DNA from: Apostichopus japonicus
Taxonomy: Eukaryota; Echinodermata; Holothuroidea; Aspidochirotida; Stichopodidae
Length of the DNA: 64,000 bases
Assembly: GCF_037975245.1 (NCBI RefSeq)
Contig: NC_092567.1
Span: 1,521,714-1,585,713 of the forward strand
Direction of reading: 5' to 3'
A program made the position numbers and the translations under genes. Positions 59,336 through 64,000 of this stretch are shown piece after piece. The notes under the pieces were generated by a model. It was not told the DNA's origin and did no database searches. It saw nothing but the letters and a program-made list of their open reading frames with translations. Every line of letters starts with the position of its first letter. The first letter of the stretch is position 1.

Positions 59336-60416
59336 TGTTATTGTGCAGCATACTTACACATAACAATGTCGAAATCAGAACTTGTGTGTCGCGAGCCCAC
59401 GCATTTTTTTTCGTTGAAACTGTTTAACCTATTGCACAGGCATGACGATCACAACTATTTTATGTAGTACATATAAGAAACAGTAGGATATTATAATTCA
59501 GTTTGGTAGTAAAGTGCCCCTGATAGGCCACCTAATATGATTAATGACTTACGAATGAAAGTTCAGAGGTCAAAGGTCGAATAAAGCGTAAAGTTACTTT
59601 TGTAATGCACACAATGCAAACAAATTGAATCGAAATGAGACCTCCATACGTTGAGGTAATGATCTCATTACATAGTTACGATTGATGACTGAGGTCAACT
59701 CAAATGGTAAAAGGACAAATGATTTAGGGGTGTGAATGTTAGACATTGATAATTATCATATACGTAAATAATGAATAAATGGTCCGTCTATTGCCCTCTT
59801 GTTTAAGACAATTTCTTCGTTCCAAAATAAATTGGAAACTTTACTCGTAAACAAAGTCATAAGTCAAAAAGGCTAAAATTAGTATGAATTAATTAGTAAA
59901 TTACAGAGCAAGTAAAGAGAAAGACATGGAAGCATGATCTATCTGGATAATTAGGACTTGTTGGACATATTTCATTCATTTGGGCAATACTTTGATGTGT
60001 CGTACACGGATAACGTATCAGATTGTCCAATCCTCCATTAATGTTTAACTGCTTCAATTCAGGTACTTCTACAAAAACACTGTTTTATAAAATCGCAGTG
60101 TGACATCGCATAACTGCGCAAAGAGTGTGTACATATCGAGTAAACAGGGGAGTAATCTATAATGCTGAGAATTAGACAAACTTTACCTAATCTAAGACTT
60201 CTTGATTATTTGAAGGTCACTGGCAGGTGTTGTTTCTTGTAAATGTCAAATTAGCAACAAAACTTCAGATTTAACTACTAGCTGCGATGTACTTTGAGCC
60301 AATTTGCTCTCAAGTCTTATATTCTTTCATATTCTTAACATAGAAAGGGGTATTGGACGTTAAGAGATGCATCCATAAAGCATGTTTATTTCTATATATT
60401 CTCTAGGTAGCACATC

Positions 60417-62441
60417 ATGGAGGAAGAACTCGTGAAATCCGTAGCAGACGAACTTAACTGTAGTATATGTATGAACCGTTTTCGTGTACCGAAGATGTTG
60501 GACTGCATACATACCTTCTGTGAAAGTTGCTTGGAGGGTTACGTGAAGAAGTTAAACGGGAAAAAGCTTACTTGCCCAATGTGCAGAAAAACGTGCTCAC
60601 TGCCAGCTGGGGTAAAAGGTCTGCAAACGAACATATACTTGGTAAACATGTGTGACAAAATAGACTTGTATGAGAAGCTAAAATCATCAAAACTTGCTTC
60701 GAAACTGTGTGAAAGTTGTAAAAAGAATACTACGGTGACGGCCTTTTGTATTGATTGTAAGTACGCTATTTGCAAGAGTTGTGAGGAACATCGCTCTCTT
60801 TTTCCAACCCTTCAATCTCATGAGATTGAAAGACTTGATAATTTTGACGAAAGGAAACTGCAGATAGTCCAAAAGAGTGTGATGGTTCCAACTTGTGATC
60901 TTCACGTTCCCGAGAAACTGCGTTTCTACTGTAAGACGTGCTCTAAACTGATTTGCAGAGAGTGTACGGTGATACAACATCCAAAACCTGATCACATGTG
61001 CGTAGAAGCCTCGAGTCAATTTGTAGAAGTTAAAGAGAAATTATCAAACTTTTTGAGAGAAATTCTCGAACAAGAACGAGTTGTCGCTAAGTATGTTACA
61101 GATGCGAAGTCAGGGGAAAGTGTAATCAAAATGGAATCTGAAACAATGCTTAAAGTAATACAAGATAGGTATCAGAAGGTGAAGTCAGAAATTGAAAGTC
61201 AACTCAATAGAGAATTAGAAGAAGCTCAAAAAGCGGTAAAACAAAAACAAGCTAGCAAAGAGTCCAATATTGATAAATCTCTCCAACTTGCTGATAATTG
61301 GATGAGAAGAATGAAGAGCACGAAAGATACAACACAAAAAGTTATTCGGGAAAATAATATGTGGGAATTATTAAGCTTGTCTAATAATTTAATTGGTTCA
61401 TTCAATGAATTGCAAGATGATACGAATACCTTTCAATGGAATAGCTTTGATCTTAAAATTGATATGTTCTTTTCCCCAGCAGATATTCCCAGTGTTAACC
61501 TTGGTCAATGTTTCAGTAAAAATTATCCAAACAGTGTCATATGTGAGAATAGCGGTTACTTTTACAAATTCCACTTTAATAGAAAAGCGTTAACCATAAG
61601 TAGAACGAAAGTAACATACAAAAAGGGAAATCCTATTTCATTTATTGAACAAGAACTACCACCAATTTCCCTGCGAATTAAGACATGTGGTGGGCAACTA
61701 AGATTCAATGCAACCATCAGTGATGGTTATTCCATTTTAGCTATTCAAAAATGGCTGTTAGTAGTTGAATTAGGATCAAATGTATGTCTCGGCGTCTTTA
61801 CATTCAATGATAAAGCGCTGATTTCATGTCTGGCTGCATATGGCCGTAATCTTTTTATTACATTTGGTAATAATGCAAACACTATTTGCTACTTGGCTAA
61901 TATCTCTCGTTACCTTGTTCAACCTCGGCAGCACGAACAAAACAATATATTAGATTTACGTTTACTTTGTCAAGATTTGAGCTGCGAGTTAACCCGATAC
62001 GAACTTCCTCACAATATAAAAGATATAAAAGCCTTACACAATTCCGACGTTATCGTAAGCTTTGAAAATTCCATCCATCTATACAATATCGGTACCAAAA
62101 CTCTGAGTGAAATTAATATAAAAACACCATTACTCAGAAAGGCAGAGAGGTTGTTCATTTTAAATGTAAATTATACTTCACGAGGTGGATTTGGAAATGA
62201 CACAAAGAAAGAAGACTTTACTTGCTTCATATTGTGGAATATAGAGGAGTATACGAATACATCAGGTAGTACTGACGCCCAACTATGTATTACCAAATAC
62301 GACTCATCAAAAGAGCAACATGTTCAAACTTGGCCACTATCAGCTGAAGTAGGTCTTCCTCGAGCATGTTATTGGGATCAAAACTACAACACCATTGTAG
62401 TTTGCAATGCTTTGGGTAAATGTTTTAGATTACAAAAATGA
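60417..62441 (+). CDS. TRIM-type RING E3 ubiquitin ligase (674 aa, intronless CDS)
   Basis: The complete tripartite motif is visible. A C3HC4 RING is formed by C15, C18, C30, H32, C35, C38, C53, C56. A first B-box-like zinc finger runs C98 to H135. A second B-box uses C160, H163, C172, C175, C180, C183, H188 and H193. A coiled coil follows at about 200-310, with K/E/Q-rich heptads (EAQKAVKQKQASKESNIDKS). RING ligases of this type recruit an E2 and ubiquitylate targets chosen by the C-terminal region. Here that region (about 350-674) is not a recognisable B30.2/SPRY. Strand-rich segments such as YNTIVVCNALGKCFRLQ suggest a possible beta-propeller, unproven. Marine invertebrates carry many TRIM56-like paralogues, so orthology is uncertain. 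All zinc ligands are intact. An acceptor-like TTCTCTAG at 60405 suggests a spliced 5' UTR. Confidence 0.9.
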   Translation: MEEELVKSVADELNCSICMNRFRVPKMLDCIHTFCESCLEGYVKKLNGKKLTCPMCRKTCSLPAGVKGLQTNIYLVNMCDKIDLYEKLKSSKLASKLCESCKKNTTVTAFCIDCKYAICKSCEEHRSLFPTLQSHEIERLDNFDERKLQIVQKSVMVPTCDLHVPEKLRFYCKTCSKLICRECTVIQHPKPDHMCVEASSQFVEVKEKLSNFLREILEQERVVAKYVTDAKSGESVIKMESETMLKVIQDRYQKVKSEIESQLNRELEEAQKAVKQKQASKESNIDKSLQLADNWMRRMKSTKDTTQKVIRENNMWELLSLSNNLIGSFNELQDDTNTFQWNSFDLKIDMFFSPADIPSVNLGQCFSKNYPNSVICENSGYFYKFHFNRKALTISRTKVTYKKGNPISFIEQELPPISLRIKTCGGQLRFNATISDGYSILAIQKWLLVVELGSNVCLGVFTFNDKALISCLAAYGRNLFITFGNNANTICYLANISRYLVQPRQHEQNNILDLRLLCQDLSCELTRYELPHNIKDIKALHNSDVIVSFENSIHLYNIGTKTLSEINIKTPLLRKAERLFILNVNYTSRGGFGNDTKKEDFTCFILWNIEEYTNTSGSTDAQLCITKYDSSKEQHVQTWPLSAEVGLPRACYWDQNYNTIVVCNALGKCFRLQK

Positions 62442-64000
62442 CCAATCAGCCTTACTTGGATACCAAACGTAGCAACAACTGTCCAATGTTTGTATCAAAG
62501 GAATCATCTAATCCGCAGTCACATGTATAGGTGACAAAAAAAACTCAAAAGGAAACCCCTTTTTCATTGACATGGACAGGACTTTATATTCTAATACGGA
62601 TCCTTTCACGCATCGAAAGTTAGATAGATAGATGTCAATATATTAGCCAACATTTCAATTGAACGGATTACTTTGACCCCCCCCCCCTTTGTGTTTCATT
62701 GTCTTCACACTGAGCAGATGAATATCTTGTTTTAATTGATCTATTCTCTTTTATCCTACAACTATCGGGTTTTTTATTCCTTCCGGAGACGAAAGGAATA
62801 TATGCGATAGTGATTGCGTGTGCGTGTATGTGACGTTTGCTTGTAAACACCGTTACTTAAAAGTTTCATAGTGGATTAACTTCATACTTTGTATCTAGAT
62901 CCGTCTTATTAAATAGAAGTTCTCTTTTCCTCTCAAGGTCAAAGGTTATTTGAGGTCAAAAGAAACAGGATAAAAAAGTCAACAAGTATATCTTTGTGAA
63001 ACGTAATACCTAGCATGTAGATCTAGGTTGGTAAATGCAAGAACCATATCGACATTGGTAGAGGTCAAAGGTCACATAAAGTCAACATGCCTCAAAGTAT
63101 GTTATCTTTGTAAACATGCTAACTCACAAATGAAAGTTTCAATTAATCTATGATTTCTCCGATGCTACGACTTCCTGTTGGTGAACAGTTTGGTCAATTT
63201 CAGTTTAGTTTAGTTTTGTAAAAGGCCAAGATACATTCGTTTGTATGTTATTTTCAACAATACATAAAATCATCCAGAATATGGATCTGCTTCAAAGTGT
63301 TGATACTCTTGTGGTGGGTGTTTTTAACACACTTAAGTGACCCTTAAGTTACCCTTATCAGTGTTCACACTTTGAGCTTCAAGGTGTCAGGTTAGCTCAA
63401 AGGATATTGAACTAATGCTCATTGATTTATAACAGATGACGTGGGTTTGAAAGTTGTATGTAAACATTTCACATGCAGTATATGAACATTCATGTAACTC
63501 TCATTCATTACTTACAATTATTACAAGGATGTTTGGTGGTTGGGCTGATTTCTAGCTCAAAATTGGTAAAAGATACATCTATGTATCTTTATGTCACATA
63601 AGATGACCGTTCCCTTGGGATAGTGATACATTTTGGAATAAAATGCTATACTGTAGAATCCTTATAAGTTATTTAATACGTTCATGCCTTCAAGTGAGTG
63701 TTACACATAAGAGATGAACATTTCTGATTTATTCTGGTGCACACTTAATTCCTGGACACATTTATATCACTTGCTTTATACATTAGTCACATAATTATGC
63801 AGAATTTTGAACAAACTATATTGCAAGCAATCACAAAACCAACCGCCTTTCTGGTTTCATTTCTAGAAAAATCTATATGAGACGGTGCTGAGACATGTCT
63901 AGGTCTAAGTATGTCTCTGTATGCACGTATACGTGAATGTAAAGGGCTTGTTTTGTAAACACTTACTCCAAACGTACACCGTTAATGAACTTCATATTTG
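62442..64000. other. 3' flank of the TRIM gene
   Basis: No gene seen. Short recurrent words like AGGTCAAAGGTCA (for example 62937-62949 and 63062-63074) resemble the direct-repeat half sites common in this genome's non-coding DNA. A C-run lies near 62679-62688. AATAAA occurs at about 63638, which seems far for the TRIM poly(A) site. Confidence 0.4.

Overview
The window is invertebrate-type eukaryotic DNA. It is AT-rich and intron-rich, with sparse short exons, many 8-bp-TSD DNA-transposon derivatives, long (TA)n arrays, and a palindromic CCTAGGC/GGCCTA word that recurs in introns. Together with a uronyl-sulfotransferase-like gene, FN3 proteins, an intronless-CDS TRIM gene and a Ty3/Gypsy element, this points to a marine deuterostome. 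An echinoderm such as a sea cucumber is my best guess, but this is inference and not proof.

Layout. (1) 0.5-1.9 kb, + strand: the last two coding exons of a 2-O-sulfotransferase (uronyl/heparan 2-O type) whose 5' part lies outside the window. (2) 6.4-7.7 kb, + strand: a small three-exon Myb/SANT-like candidate. A possible later exon lies at 13.0 kb and a TATA promoter candidate at 9.03 kb. (3) 7.7-30 kb: a repeat-dominated region. It holds a Penelope-like tail with a decayed hammerhead-like motif, a 0.66-kb tandem duplication, two hAT-like MITEs with exchanged target-site duplications, a MULE-like element filled with a 12-bp minisatellite, a duplicated dispersed repeat, and several more MITEs. 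(4) 29.7-38.9 kb: a MITE split by two head-to-tail 4.2- and 4.6-kb DNA transposons. These share 8-bp target duplications, contain the same P-like transposase relic with the same stop codon, and carry the same nested passengers. (5) 38.95-46.2 kb: a young, structurally complete Ty3/Gypsy retrotransposon with identical 1021-bp LTRs, a tRNA-Leu PBS, one 1618-codon gag-pol ORF and a 4-bp TSD. (6) 47.4-48.45 kb: a MITE followed by a (TA)n array carrying two tRNA-half-like units. (7) 49.2-55.9 kb, - strand: a gene built from FN3-type domain exons, probably secreted. Internal exons are phase 1-1, and one exon has a one-base frameshift. An unidentified phase-0/0 exon lies upstream at 57.8-58.1 kb. (8) 60.4-62.4 kb, + strand: an intact RING/B-box/B-box/coiled-coil (TRIM-type) E3 ligase CDS of 674 residues with an unrecognised C-terminal half.

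The host genes do not form a visible pathway. They are a Golgi sulfotransferase, a secreted FN3 protein and a ubiquitin ligase that happen to be neighbours. The most informative biology is in the mobile DNA. The reciprocal TSD exchange at 18-20.5 kb and the twin-element structure at 30-38.8 kb record recombination or macro-transposition events that can be read base by base.
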